DNA from: Castellaniella sp044508625
Lineage (GTDB): Bacteria > Pseudomonadota > Gammaproteobacteria > Burkholderiales > Burkholderiaceae_B
Direction: 5' to 3'
DNA: 64,000 bases
Assembly (NCBI GenBank): GCA_044508625.1
Contig: JBIQHJ010000001.1
Coordinates: 238,105 to 302,104, forward strand
Part shown: piece after piece, positions 47,424 through 57,052 of the stretch
Position numbering within the stretch: position 1 is the stretch's first letter
Layout of the letters: each line of letters opens with the position of its first letter
Translations under genes and position numbers: made by a program
The notes under the pieces: model-generated
What the model saw: the letters and a program-made list of their open reading frames with translations, nothing else
Database searches by the model: none
Told to the model about the DNA's origin: nothing

Positions 47424-48932
47424 TCAGGCGGCCTGCGGCGCCGTGCGCGTCAGGCGCAGTTCGAACCCCGCCTTGCGCCAGATCTCGATCTCGGCCCGCA
47501 GGGTGAATTCGCTCAGGGGATGGGCCGACAGCCAGTGCCGATCGATGGCGATGTCGAGCTGCGTGCCGTGCGCGTGCAGGCGCAGGGGCAGGGGGCCGGC
47601 GGCCTCCTCGCGGCGGCGGTGCATCAGCACCGCCAGGCGCAGGCAGCACAGGGTCAGCCAGCGCGCCCGGCTGGGGGAGCGGTCGCGCAGCTTGCCCAGT
47701 TTTCCCTGGTGTCCCAGCGCGAGGAAGGCCAGCAGCTCCTGGTCGTCGCGCGAGAATCCCGGCATGTCGGCATGCTCGAGGATGTAGGCGCTGTGCTTGT
47801 GATAGTCGGCGTGGGCGATGGCCAGGCCGCATTCATGCAGCGAGGCCGTCCAGGCCAGCGCGCGGCGCAGGTCCTCGTATTCGGGCTCGGCCTCCAGGCC
47901 GACCTGGTCGAACAGGGCCAGCGCCAGCGCCGACACCCGCGCCGCCTGGGCCTCGTCGACCTGGTAGCGCTTGGCGAACTGGCGCACCGTCTCGTCGCGC
48001 TTGTCGTGCTGCAGGTCGCGGCCCAGCAGGTCGTACAGCACGCCCACCCGCAGGGCTCCCTCGCCCGCGCCCATGGCGTCGATGCTGAGTTCCTGGAAGG
48101 CCGCGATCATGATGGCCAGGCCGCCCGCCAGCACCGGCGCGCGCTCGGCCTTCAACCCAGCCCAGTCCTGCAGGCGGACCTCGCCGGCGCGGATCAGGGC
48201 CGCGCGCAGGCGCTCCATGCCTTCGAGGGTGATGGCGCGCTGCGACAGGCCGTTTTCCGTCAGGACGGCCAGCAGGCCCTTGGCCGTGCCCGAGGAGCCG
48301 TAGGCCTTGTCCCAGCCGGTGTGCCGGTAGGGGCGGGCGATCGCCTCGATCTCGCGCCGGGCGCCCAGGATCGCCTGGCGCATCCGCGATTCGGTGATGC
48401 GGCCGTGGGGGAAATAGGCCCGGGTGTGGGTGGTGCAGCCGATGGTGAGCGAGGCCAGGCGCAGGGGCTTGCATCCCTGGCCGATGATGAACTCGGTCGA
48501 GCCCCCGCCGATGTCGATCACCAGGCGCCGCTGGTCCGAGGGCGGCAGCTCGTTGGCCACGCCGGCGAAGATCAGGCGCGCCTCCTCCTGGCCCGAGATG
48601 ATCTCGATCGGGAAGCCGAGCGCGCGCTCGGCTTGCGGCAGGATCTCGGCGGCGTTGCGCGCCACGCGAAAGGTGTTGGTGGCGACGGCGCGCACATTGG
48701 ACGGGGGAAAGCCCTTCAGCCGCTCGCCGAAGCGCTCGAGCGCGGCGATCGCCCGGGCCACCGCCTCGGGGCGCAGGCGCTTGTACTCGTCCAGGCCGCT
48801 GGCGATGTTGACCACCTCGCGCAGCTTGTCCTCGGCATAGATCTGCGCCTTGCTGTCGTGTCGCACCACGCGGCCGATGGACAGCCTGAAGGTGTTGGAA
48901 CCCAGGTCGATCGATGCCAGACGGTCGTCCAT
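47424..48932 (-). CDS. ppx: Exopolyphosphatase (Ppx/GppA family)
   Basis: 502 residues from MDDRLASIDLGSNTFRLSIGRVV; a GTG seven codons upstream is an alternative. It has the ASKHA-fold phosphate motifs IDLGSNTFRL and LVIDIGGGSTEFIIG, then a C-terminal HD-like helical domain (ASLHECGLAIAHADYHKHSAYILEHADMPGFS). It removes terminal phosphates from polyphosphate. It is divergent from ppk with under 70 bp between the starts, the classic antagonistic pair. Confidence 0.93.
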   Translation of the reverse strand: MDDRLASIDLGSNTFRLSIGRVVRHDSKAQIYAEDKLREVVNIASGLDEYKRLRPEAVARAIAALERFGERLKGFPPSNVRAVATNTFRVARNAAEILPQAERALGFPIEIISGQEEARLIFAGVANELPPSDQRRLVIDIGGGSTEFIIGQGCKPLRLASLTIGCTTHTRAYFPHGRITESRMRQAILGARREIEAIARPYRHTGWDKAYGSSGTAKGLLAVLTENGLSQRAITLEGMERLRAALIRAGEVRLQDWAGLKAERAPVLAGGLAIMIAAFQELSIDAMGAGEGALRVGVLYDLLGRDLQHDKRDETVRQFAKRYQVDEAQAARVSALALALFDQVGLEAEPEYEDLRRALAWTASLHECGLAIAHADYHKHSAYILEHADMPGFSRDDQELLAFLALGHQGKLGKLRDRSPSRARWLTLCCLRLAVLMHRRREEAAGPLPLRLHAHGTQLDIAIDRHWLSAHPLSEFTLRAEIEIWRKAGFELRLTRTAPQAA

Positions 48933-48998
48933 GCTTGTACCCGATAGTGTCACATTGTGCGATTATAGTGGCCGGTCATGACACGATTTGGAGCGTCC

Positions 48999-51071
48999 AT
49001 GGATGCTAGCGGGACACCCACGGTTCTGTCGAACCGCGAGCTGTCTATCCTGAAGTTCAACGAACGGGTCCTGGCGATGGCCGAGCGCGCGGACACGCCG
49101 CTGCTCGAGCGCCTGCGCTACCTGTGCATCGTGGGGTCGAACCTCGACGAGTTCTTCGAGATCCGCATGGCCAGCCTCAAAGAGCAGCAGCGCCAGACGC
49201 CGGAACTGGTGGGGGTCGACGGCCTGACGCCGGACGAGGCCTTCGACCGGGTCCAGCGCGCCGTGCACGCGCTGGTCGACCGCCAGAACCGCCTGCTGAC
49301 CGGCGACGTCATGCCCAAGCTGCTCGAGCAGGGCGTGGGGCTGATCTATTCCACCGGCTGGACCGACCTGCAGCGCGAATGGGCGCACGGGCTGTTCCGC
49401 CGCGACGTGATGCCGCTGCTCACCCCCATCGGCCTGGACCCGGCGCATCCCTTTCCCCGGGTCTACAACAAGAGCCTGAATTTCATCGTGTCTCTCTCGG
49501 GCGAGGACGCCTTCGGGCGCGAGGGCCACATCGCCATCGTGCAGGCGCCGCGCGCCCTGCCGCGGATGGTCAAGATCCCCTCCGAGATCTCGGGCATCCC
49601 CGACGGGTTCATGCTGCTCACCACCCTGATCAACGCCTTCGTGGGCGAGCTGTTCCCCGGCATGGACGTGCAGGGATGCTACCAGTGGCGGGTGACGCGC
49701 AACAGCGACCTGTTCGTCGACGAGGAGGAAATCACCAACCTGCGGCAGGCCCTGCAAGGCGAGCTCTCGCAGCGCAATTTCGGCGCCTCGGTGCGCCTCG
49801 AGATCGCCCATGCGATGCCCCCCGACCTCGAGCTGTTCCTGCAGCGCGAATTCGGCCTCGGGCCGGCCGACACCTATCGGGTCAACGGCCCGGTGAACCT
49901 CGCGCGGCTGATCCAGCTCTGCAACCGCGTCAACCGTCCCGACCTCGAATATCCTCCCTTCCGCCCCAAGGTGCCCGCGCCCTTCGACGGCGACATGGAC
50001 GAGCCCGCCGAGCTGTTCGCCGCCATCGCGGCGCGCGACCACCTGCTGCACCATCCCTACCAGTCCTTCCAGCCCGTGCTGCAGTTCCTGCGGGCCGCGG
50101 CCAAGGATCCGCAGGTGGTGGGCATCAAGCAGACCATCTACCGCACCGGCGAGGATTCCGAACTCATGGGCCTGCTGCTCTCGGCCGCCAAGGCGGGCAA
50201 GGAGGTCACCGTGGTGGTCGAGCTCATGGCGCGCTTCGACGAGCAGACCAACATCAACTGGGCGGCGCGCCTCGAGGAGGTCGGCGCACACGTGAGCTAC
50301 GGCGTGGTGGGCCACAAGACCCATGCCAAGATGGCGCTGGTGCTGCGCCGCGAGGAGGGCCGCATCCGGCGCTACGGGCACCTGGGCACGGGCAACTACC
50401 ACCCCCGCACGGCGCGCCTGTACACCGATTTCGGCCTGCTGACCGCCAATCCCGACATGTGCGAGGACATGGACCAGGTGTTCTCCCTGCTGACCGGCCT
50501 GGGATCGCGGCGCGCGCTCAAGCTCCTGCTGCAATCGCCCTTCACGCTGCACGACACCCTCATGGGCCTGGTCCGGGACGAGGCGGCGAGCGCGCGGGCG
50601 GGCAAGCGCGCGCGCATCATGGCCAAGATGAATTCCCTGCTCGAGCCTTCCATGATCGAGGCGCTGTACGACGCGAGCCGCGCCGGCGTGCGCATCGACC
50701 TGATCGTGCGCGGCGCCTGCGCGCTGCAGGCGGGGGTGCCCGGCCTGTCCGAGAACATCCGCGTGCGCTCGATCATCGGGCGCTTCCTCGAGCATTCCCG
50801 GGTCTTCTATTTCCACCGCGAGGGCGAGGGCGTGCTGTACCTGTCCTCGGCCGACTGGATGGACCGCAATTTCTTCCGCCGGGTCGAGCTCGGCTTTCCG
50901 GTGCTGGACAAGAACCTGCGCCGCCGGGTGATCGACGAGGCCTTCACCTTCGCCTTGCGCGACAACCAGCTCGCCTGGAGCCTGCAGCCCGACGGACGCT
51001 ACCTGCGCGTGCGCAACCGGCGCGCGCCCATGAACCTGCACCAGCACCTGATGGCCCGCCTCGGCGGGTGA
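48999..51071 (+). CDS. ppk1: Polyphosphate kinase 1
   Basis: 690-residue enzyme polymerising ATP gamma-phosphates into polyphosphate. The start MDASGTPTVLSNRELSILKFNERVL is preceded by GGAG at the right distance; an ATG seven codons upstream lies very close to a TATAGT box (48964-48969) and is less likely. Signature regions are LRYLCIVGSNLDEFFEIRMA, IKQTIYRTGEDSELM, MARFDEQTNINWAARLEEVGAHVSYG and the autophosphorylated-histidine regions GHKTHAKMALVLRRE and YFHREGEGVLYLSSADWMDRN. Normal length. Confidence 0.96.
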   Translation: MDASGTPTVLSNRELSILKFNERVLAMAERADTPLLERLRYLCIVGSNLDEFFEIRMASLKEQQRQTPELVGVDGLTPDEAFDRVQRAVHALVDRQNRLLTGDVMPKLLEQGVGLIYSTGWTDLQREWAHGLFRRDVMPLLTPIGLDPAHPFPRVYNKSLNFIVSLSGEDAFGREGHIAIVQAPRALPRMVKIPSEISGIPDGFMLLTTLINAFVGELFPGMDVQGCYQWRVTRNSDLFVDEEEITNLRQALQGELSQRNFGASVRLEIAHAMPPDLELFLQREFGLGPADTYRVNGPVNLARLIQLCNRVNRPDLEYPPFRPKVPAPFDGDMDEPAELFAAIAARDHLLHHPYQSFQPVLQFLRAAAKDPQVVGIKQTIYRTGEDSELMGLLLSAAKAGKEVTVVVELMARFDEQTNINWAARLEEVGAHVSYGVVGHKTHAKMALVLRREEGRIRRYGHLGTGNYHPRTARLYTDFGLLTANPDMCEDMDQVFSLLTGLGSRRALKLLLQSPFTLHDTLMGLVRDEAASARAGKRARIMAKMNSLLEPSMIEALYDASRAGVRIDLIVRGACALQAGVPGLSENIRVRSIIGRFLEHSRVFYFHREGEGVLYLSSADWMDRNFFRRVELGFPVLDKNLRRRVIDEAFTFALRDNQLAWSLQPDGRYLRVRNRRAPMNLHQHLMARLGG

Positions 51072-51512
51072 GGGCCGGGGCGTCTCCTTCTGCGCCGACC
51101 CCCCAATCCTGGTTCCTTCCAGTCTGACGAAATCCGTTCGTCCCCGATCGGGCGATCTAGCGGGCAGCGCCGGCTGGGTAGTGGCCGCTGCTCCGCCCTA
51201 ATTCTCTTTCCCGCCAGGGTTATCACTAGGTGTGATCTGTGATCACTAGTGTCAAAATTTACTCAAGAAGCTGGATGAAACCCTGTGGAAAATTCATATC
51301 CGCACGAGAAGACCCGGTTTTGTTACATATCGCCTCTAGGCGGATGAGTCCTCGATCCGACCGGCGTCCTTCAGGAAGGTGGGGTGATGAATCATCCATA
51401 TCGATCGTGTTGCCTCATTGAATGGGGCATTTCATGAGAACTTCTGGATGCATCGGGTTTGAGGTGTCCGGTTTTTGAATGGTGTGATCAATATTCCGTC
51501 TCGGGTGAAGCC
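51072..51512. promoter_or_regulatory. Intergenic junction: end of ppk to the TRAP operon, with ATCACTAG repeats
   Basis: No gene seen in these 440 bp. Composition changes from GC-rich to clearly AT-richer around 51200, marking the edge of an accessory block. At 51222-51249 ATCACTAG occurs twice exactly 20 bp apart, with GTGATC elements between and the palindrome GTGATCAC at 51239-51246. This looks like a regulator-binding cluster for the TRAP operon and shares the GTGAT/ATCAC half-site with the GntR promoter at 59.1 kb. Confidence 0.55.
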
Positions 51513-52517
51513 ATGAAAAATTCGATCAATCGTGGAATAAAGAAGCTCCTGATTTTTTTTCTGCTGTTATTTTTTGCGGCAGGCGGCCTTGCGAGGGCGG
51601 ATACGGTACTGAAGATCGGATGGTCCACCGCCGATAGTAAAAACGATCCTCATGCGATCCTGGCACATGCTTTTTCTGCGGAAATCAATAAGATCGCGCC
51701 GGGTGAATTCACGGTTCAGATGTTTCCGAACGGCCAGTTGGGCAATGAATATGAGCTATTGCAAAGCCAGCAACTGGGCACCTTGGATATGGCGCTGGTG
51801 GCAGGCAGCAGCGCCAGCGAAATAGTTCCTGCGTTCCAGTTGAATGATCTGCCTTTCCTGTATAAGAATGAAGAGGAAGTTTTCCGCGTACTGGACGGAA
51901 AGGCGGGAAAGATGATGTTCAAACTGCTGGATGAAAAAGGCATCGTCGGTTTGGGTTTCTTGAATGCCGGATTCAGAAATGTCCTGAATAACAAGCGGTC
52001 GATCAATACGCCTGAGGATCTTTCGGGGGTGAAGCTGCGGGTCGTTCCCAGCGATGTTTTCATCGATATCTTCAAGGCTCTGGGAGCAAACCCCGTGCCA
52101 ATGCAGTGGGGGGACGTTTTCACGGCTGTCCAGCAGGGGACAATCGATGGTCTTGAAGTGCCGCTGTCGGTTGCGTACGGCAGCAAGTATCAGGAAGTCG
52201 TCAAGAACCTCTCGCTCACGCAGCATATATTCAATGCGCCCATCTTCACGATTTCTAAGAGCACTTATGGGAAGTTGACCCCTGAACAGCAGAGCAAGGT
52301 GGTCACGGCAGCTCGATCAGCCATCGAGGCGCAGCGTGCCACGGTGTCCAGCAATAATGCCGGAATCCTGGAAAACATGAAAAACTCGGGCATGGTGATC
52401 AACGCCATAGCGGATCAGGAGGCTTTTAGGGAAAAAACCAAATCCGTCTATGACAAATATCGCGCGATCATCGGGCCGGACATCATCAGCGCGGCGCTCG
52501 AGGAAATCGACAAGTAG
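51513..52517 (+). CDS. TRAP transporter periplasmic binding protein (DctP family)
   Basis: 334 residues from MKNSINRGIKKLLIFFLLLFFAAGGLARA, a clear Sec signal peptide. The mature protein has the DctP features LKIGWSTADSKNDPHAILAHAFSAEI, MFPNGQLGNEYELLQSQQLGTLDMAL and LSGVKLRVVPSDVFIDIFKALGANPVPMQWGDVFTAVQQGTIDG, including the conserved Arg that binds the ligand carboxylate. It captures an organic acid for the QM permease downstream. GC content is well below that of ppk and pst. Ligand unknown. Confidence 0.92.
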   Translation: MKNSINRGIKKLLIFFLLLFFAAGGLARADTVLKIGWSTADSKNDPHAILAHAFSAEINKIAPGEFTVQMFPNGQLGNEYELLQSQQLGTLDMALVAGSSASEIVPAFQLNDLPFLYKNEEEVFRVLDGKAGKMMFKLLDEKGIVGLGFLNAGFRNVLNNKRSINTPEDLSGVKLRVVPSDVFIDIFKALGANPVPMQWGDVFTAVQQGTIDGLEVPLSVAYGSKYQEVVKNLSLTQHIFNAPIFTISKSTYGKLTPEQQSKVVTAARSAIEAQRATVSSNNAGILENMKNSGMVINAIADQEAFREKTKSVYDKYRAIIGPDIISAALEEIDK

Positions 52518-52632
52518 GTTTGCGCTCGGGCACATGAATGGGCTGAGTGTTTGCACGAGCGTCAAACATGGCGGGATGGCTTGTTCGTGCGGACGATTCC
52601 GAAGGAAGCGTGAGCATGATTGTTGAGGCCTC

Positions 52633-53082
52633 ATGATGAAGGCGATGAAGAAGCTATTGCAAGCGGCCGCCATTTTTGCTGTCGTGGTAATGGTCACCAG
52701 CATGCTGATCGGGATTTTTTTCAGATATGCGCTGAATAGTTCGTTGGCCTGGGCAGACGAGATCGCCTTGCTTGCTTTCGTCTGGCTGACTTTTCTTTCC
52801 AGTGCCATCGCCGTGGAAGACAACAGCCACGTCAGGATCGAGATCCTGACGGATCTTCTGCCAAAGGGTGTGAGGAAGTGCATCGAACTTCTGGTGTGGC
52901 TGATCGCCGCGTTTGTCGGAGCTTATATGCTCTACATGGGGATAGAGTATGTCCTTTTCACCCTGGGACAAAGATCACCCGCCGTCCGATACCCATTTTG
53001 GATGCGCAACGCGGCCCTTCCTCTTTTTGGCTTGTTGGCCATTATATTTTCGTTGAAGCACATAAAGTCATTGATGCGTTAA
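52633..53082 (+). CDS. TRAP transporter small membrane subunit (DctQ family)
   Basis: 149-residue protein with four hydrophobic segments. FFRYALNSSLAWADEIALLAFVWLTFLSSAIAVEDNSHVRIEIL is the DctQ signature stretch. Located between DctP and DctM, as usual. ATG ATG at the start; either is possible. Confidence 0.92.
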   Translation: MMKAMKKLLQAAAIFAVVVMVTSMLIGIFFRYALNSSLAWADEIALLAFVWLTFLSSAIAVEDNSHVRIEILTDLLPKGVRKCIELLVWLIAAFVGAYMLYMGIEYVLFTLGQRSPAVRYPFWMRNAALPLFGLLAIIFSLKHIKSLMR

Positions 53083-53110
53083 ACAAATACTCCGTGAAAG
53101 GTATGCTTCG

Positions 53111-54391
53111 ATGAGTTTCTTGACCGCGTTTCTGGGGTTCGGGCTGTTGGTGCTACTGGCCTTTGGCGTGCCGATTGGCTTTACCTTGGGCATCCTTACC
53201 ATATCGGGCTTGTTCATTGCGGACATCAACCCAATCATGTTCATCCAGAGAGTGCTGGCCGGTGCCTCCATTCCCAGCCTGTTGGCCTTGCCGGGATTCA
53301 TTCTGGCCGGCGACATCATGGGCGCGGGCGGGTTGTCCAAGCGGCTGGTGCGCGTCGCTTCAGCGCTGCTGGGTCATCTTACCGGTGGCCTGAGCATCGC
53401 CACGGTCATGGCCGGCACCTTTTTTGGGGCGATATCGGGTTCTGCTCCGGCCACCACGGCTGCAGTGGGTTCGATCATGGTCGATGAGCTGAACAAGCGC
53501 GGCTATGAGCGTGATTACGCGGCGGCACTAGCCACGTCGATCGGGCCTTTGGGGCAGATGATCCCACCCTCGGTGCCCATGGTGGTTTGGGGGGTGCTGG
53601 CCGAGCAGTCCATCTCCAAGCTGTTTCTGGCGGGGGTCGTACCAGGCCTGCTGGCTGCTGGAGGGTTCATTGCCATCAGCGTCTGGTATGCCAGGAAGCT
53701 GGGCATCCAACGCGACAAGCGCGCGACGCGGGGCGAACTGCTGTCGGCCTTGCGGGATGGTTTCTGGGCACTGCTGGCGCCCATTATCATCCTCGGTGGT
53801 ATTTATGGCGGGGCCTTCACGCCGACGGAGGCTTCCATGGTGGGGGTCCTGTATGGCGTGATCGCGGGCCTGTTCATCTACAAGGAACTCACGCTTCAGC
53901 AGCTGCTCACGGTGGTGGGAAAAAGCGCGAAACTCATTGGCATCATCATGTTCATCGTCATCATGGCATACGGCTATGCCTATTTGATGGCGGTCGAACA
54001 GGTACCCATGCAGGTGGCCAACCTCATCTTATCCATCAGCGACAACCCGATCATCATCTTGCTGCTGGTGAACGTCTTGCTGCTGATCCTGGGGGCCTTG
54101 ATGGACAATATTGCTGCGATGGTGATTCTGAGCACCGTGCTGACGACGGTGGGCACTCAGGTCGGAATGGATCCGATCCAGTTGGGCGCCATGGTGGTGA
54201 TCAACTTCGCCGTGGGCATGGTGACACCGCCCGTGGGGTATTCCTTGTTCGTCGCTTCAGCGATCAGCGGCTTGAGGATCGAGACCATCTCCAAAAGACT
54301 GCTGCCTTTCCTTTCCGTGCTGATTATCGTAGTCCTGCTGATCACATATGTGCCTGCGGTAACCACGTGGTTGCCCAATCTCATGGGATGA
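53111..54391 (+). CDS. TRAP transporter large permease subunit (DctM family)
   Basis: 426-residue polytopic protein driving Na+-coupled uptake. The family segments ALPGFILAGDIMGAGGLSKRLVRVA, FFGAISGSAPATTAAVGSIM, IGPLGQMIPPSVPMVVWGVL and GGIYGGAFTPTEASMVGVLYGV are all present. It is separated by 4 bp from the amidohydrolase gene, tying transport to the catabolic genes. Confidence 0.95.
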   Translation: MSFLTAFLGFGLLVLLAFGVPIGFTLGILTISGLFIADINPIMFIQRVLAGASIPSLLALPGFILAGDIMGAGGLSKRLVRVASALLGHLTGGLSIATVMAGTFFGAISGSAPATTAAVGSIMVDELNKRGYERDYAAALATSIGPLGQMIPPSVPMVVWGVLAEQSISKLFLAGVVPGLLAAGGFIAISVWYARKLGIQRDKRATRGELLSALRDGFWALLAPIIILGGIYGGAFTPTEASMVGVLYGVIAGLFIYKELTLQQLLTVVGKSAKLIGIIMFIVIMAYGYAYLMAVEQVPMQVANLILSISDNPIIILLLVNVLLLILGALMDNIAAMVILSTVLTTVGTQVGMDPIQLGAMVVINFAVGMVTPPVGYSLFVASAISGLRIETISKRLLPFLSVLIIVVLLITYVPAVTTWLPNLMG

Positions 54392-54395
54392 CATC

Positions 54396-55283
54396 ATGAG
54401 TCAAGATTTTTTCATTGAATATCCGGATCCCTGTCCTCGGTTCGCCGGACAACCCCTGCCGGTGAATAGCTGCGATTGTCATGCACATGTGTTCGAAGAC
54501 TTCGATGCCGGCATGTGCCTACCGAATTGGGCGTACAAGCCGCGTCGGATCACGATCGGTCAATATGCAGGTATGCTGCGGGCCTTGGGCTTCAGCCGGG
54601 GGGTCCTGGTGCAGCCCAGTGTTTATGGTGCGAACAACAGTGTCATGCTGGACGCGCTGTCGTCTGCCGAGCGGCCCACGGACATCGATTGGCGCGTCGT
54701 CGTCGGTTTAGACGGCGGCGAGGACGAAAGCACGATCGAGCGGTTGCACGCCACCGGGGTGCGTGGGGTGCGGATCAATCTGCTATATGTCGATACCACG
54801 ATGCTGGATCTTCCGAAGATCCAACGCATAGCGGAGAAGATCGCGCCTTTTGGATGGCATCTTCAGTTCTTGATGGACATCAGTCGGATCGCGAATTGGG
54901 TCGAGGGGTTCAAGACATTCCCCGTGGATTGCGTGATCGACCATATGGGGCATTTCCCGGCCCGAGACGGGGTCCAGTCACGAGCGTTTCAGAATCTTCT
55001 TTCCCTACTCGAAGATGGCCGTACTTGGGTCAAACTCAGCGGCCCGCATCGCTTGTCCAGCGGTAAGGTATTTCCCTTCGTCGACGTGCTGCCCATCGCT
55101 AGGGCGCTGGTAGCCAAGCGGCCGGACCGCCTGGTATTCGGGACGGATTGGCCGCACGTCAGCATCAACCCGATGCCCAATGATGGCGATTTAATCGAAG
55201 AATTGTACCGCTGGGTGGATGGCGACCAGGACCTTTGCCGACGGATCTTGGCTGAAAACCCAGAAGTTCTTTATGACTTCTGA
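54396..55283 (+). CDS. Amidohydrolase-2 family hydrolase (LigI/2-pyrone-dicarboxylate-lactonase-like)
   Basis: 295-residue metal-dependent hydrolase. The N-terminal NSCDCHAHVFED gives the HxH metal site, VDCVIDHMGHFPA the middle histidine and LVFGTDWPHV the essential Asp. This resembles lactonases such as LigI. It probably opens a lactone or cleaves a C-C bond in the acid imported by the TRAP system. Substrate not deducible. Confidence 0.82.
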   Translation: MSQDFFIEYPDPCPRFAGQPLPVNSCDCHAHVFEDFDAGMCLPNWAYKPRRITIGQYAGMLRALGFSRGVLVQPSVYGANNSVMLDALSSAERPTDIDWRVVVGLDGGEDESTIERLHATGVRGVRINLLYVDTTMLDLPKIQRIAEKIAPFGWHLQFLMDISRIANWVEGFKTFPVDCVIDHMGHFPARDGVQSRAFQNLLSLLEDGRTWVKLSGPHRLSSGKVFPFVDVLPIARALVAKRPDRLVFGTDWPHVSINPMPNDGDLIEELYRWVDGDQDLCRRILAENPEVLYDF

Positions 55284-55316
55284 TCATGAGTCCGCAAACT
55301 CTGTCGGCTAATCGGA

Positions 55317-56696
55317 ATGGGTAATGATATGAGCAATAACGAAGACCTGATTCGTATTGGTGCCGGCGCTGGTTATGCCGGCGACAGGATCGACCCCGCC
55401 GTGGAACTGGCCCAGTATGGTGATCTGGATTATCTAGTGTTCGAATGCCTGGCCGAGCGCACCATTGCTTTGGCGCAGCTTGAACGCCTGACCCATCCGG
55501 AACGCGGCTACACTCCTTTGCTGGAAGACAGGATGAGGGCGGTCTTGCCCTATCTGCGGGATGCGCGAGGCAAGCGGCGGTTTCAAATCATCACCAATAT
55601 GGGCGCGGCCAATCCCGCAGGGGCTGCTGCCAAGGTCGTCGAGATTGCTCGACACCTGGGTCTGCGGGGTTTGCGGGTCGCCAGTGTCACCGGAGATGAT
55701 GTACTGGATCGGGTCCGGCATGGTGATCATCTGATGCTTGACAACGGTAAAACCATGACCCAGATCGATCATGTCCTGGTTTCTGCCAATGCCTATCTGG
55801 GGGCAGCGGGGATCGTCCAGGCGCTGGAGCAGGATGCAGATGTCATCGTCACGGGGCGTGTGGCGGATCCAGCATTGTTCGCCGCGCCCATGATCCATCG
55901 ATATGGGTATGCCTGGACCGATTGGCATCTGCTGGGACGGGCCATCCTAGCCGGTCATCTGCTCGAATGCTCCGGCCAGGTCACGGGAGGTTATTTTGCG
56001 GACCCCGGCTTCAAGGACGTAGAAGGCCTGGCCCGATTGGGATTTCCCATTGCGGAAGTCTCGCGCAGCGGAGACATCACCCTGACGAAGGTGCTCGGCT
56101 CGGGCGGCAGGATCACCCCGCAGACTTGCGCGGAGCAACTGTTGTACGAGGTGCATGACCCAGCCTGCTATCTGACCCCGGATGTCTCGGCGGATTTTTC
56201 TGATGTTCATTTTGAAGAACAGGCCTTCGACCGAGTGAAAGTCTGTGGCGGTTCCGGGCATCCCAAGAGCGGCCTGCTCAAGGTCACCGTGGGTTATCGG
56301 GACGGATACATGGGTGAGGGCCAGATGTCCTATGGCGGCCTTGGCGCAGAAAAACGGGCCAGGCTGGCGCGCGACATCCTGCTGGAAAGGCTGGAGTTCA
56401 CCGGCATTGCGTTCAATGAGATTCGCGCGGATCTGATTGGCGTCAATTCGCTCTATGGCGACAGGCTCAGCCATGCGTCGGGTGATCCGCCGGAAGTGCG
56501 TGTCCGCCTGGCCGGGCGCTGCGACGAACGTCGGGACGCGCAGCGGATTGCCGATGAAGTGGAAGCTCTGTATACGACCGGCCCGGCCAGTGGCGGTGGT
56601 GCGATCAAGACCGTGAAAGAAATCATCGGCGTCGCGTCGCTGCTGTTGCCTGAGGAACAAGCACCTGTTGCCGTCGCTCTGGAAACTGTGCCATGA
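55317..56696 (+). CDS. AtuA-like protein, main domain (DUF1446)
   Basis: 459 residues, possibly starting at the fifth codon (MSNNEDLIRIGAGAGYAGDRIDPAVEL). The family is named after AtuA of acyclic terpene utilisation, whose reaction is unclear. Typical stretches are DYLVFECLAERTIALAQLE, NMGAANPAGAAAKVVEIARHLG, DVIVTGRVADPALFAAPMIHRYGW-like and LLECSGQVTGGYFADPGFKDV. In AtuA itself a small C-terminal domain is fused; here that domain is the next gene, overlapping by 4 bp. Confidence 0.8.
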   Translation: MGNDMSNNEDLIRIGAGAGYAGDRIDPAVELAQYGDLDYLVFECLAERTIALAQLERLTHPERGYTPLLEDRMRAVLPYLRDARGKRRFQIITNMGAANPAGAAAKVVEIARHLGLRGLRVASVTGDDVLDRVRHGDHLMLDNGKTMTQIDHVLVSANAYLGAAGIVQALEQDADVIVTGRVADPALFAAPMIHRYGYAWTDWHLLGRAILAGHLLECSGQVTGGYFADPGFKDVEGLARLGFPIAEVSRSGDITLTKVLGSGGRITPQTCAEQLLYEVHDPACYLTPDVSADFSDVHFEEQAFDRVKVCGGSGHPKSGLLKVTVGYRDGYMGEGQMSYGGLGAEKRARLARDILLERLEFTGIAFNEIRADLIGVNSLYGDRLSHASGDPPEVRVRLAGRCDERRDAQRIADEVEALYTTGPASGGGAIKTVKEIIGVASLLLPEEQAPVAVALETVP

Positions 56697-57019
56697 AATT
56701 ACGAGACATTGCGCATACGCGCACCGGCGATAAAGGGGATACCTCCAATCTGGTTGTCGTCGCTTACCGACCTGAGCACTTTGAGCGATTGCGCCAGGCG
56801 TTGACGGTGCAGCGGGTGGCGGCCCATTACCAGGATCTTTTCTATCTAGAAGGAAAAGCCATCGAAATCCAGGTGATACGTTATGAAGTCGTTAGTATCC
56901 ATGCCTTGAATTTCGTCATGAAGGGTCTGCTCAGGGGCGGCGTCACCCGATCCTTGTCCTTGGATCCGCATGGCAAAACCCTGGCTAGTTCGATTTTGGA
57001 CCTGGATCTGAATGTTTGA
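56693..57019 (+). CDS. AtuA-like small domain protein (ferredoxin-fold C-terminal domain as a separate gene)
   Basis: 108-residue protein beginning MKLRDIAHTRTGDKGDTSNLVVVAY, the sequence seen at the start of the AtuA C-terminal domain. It ends with FVMKGLLRGGVTRSLSLDPHGKTLASSILDLDL, also typical. The ATGA overlap with the preceding gene indicates the two products form one complex. Confidence 0.82.
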   Translation: MKLRDIAHTRTGDKGDTSNLVVVAYRPEHFERLRQALTVQRVAAHYQDLFYLEGKAIEIQVIRYEVVSIHALNFVMKGLLRGGVTRSLSLDPHGKTLASSILDLDLNV

Positions 57020-57052
57020 TTTCTTATTCCATCATCTAGAGAATTTGATTGT

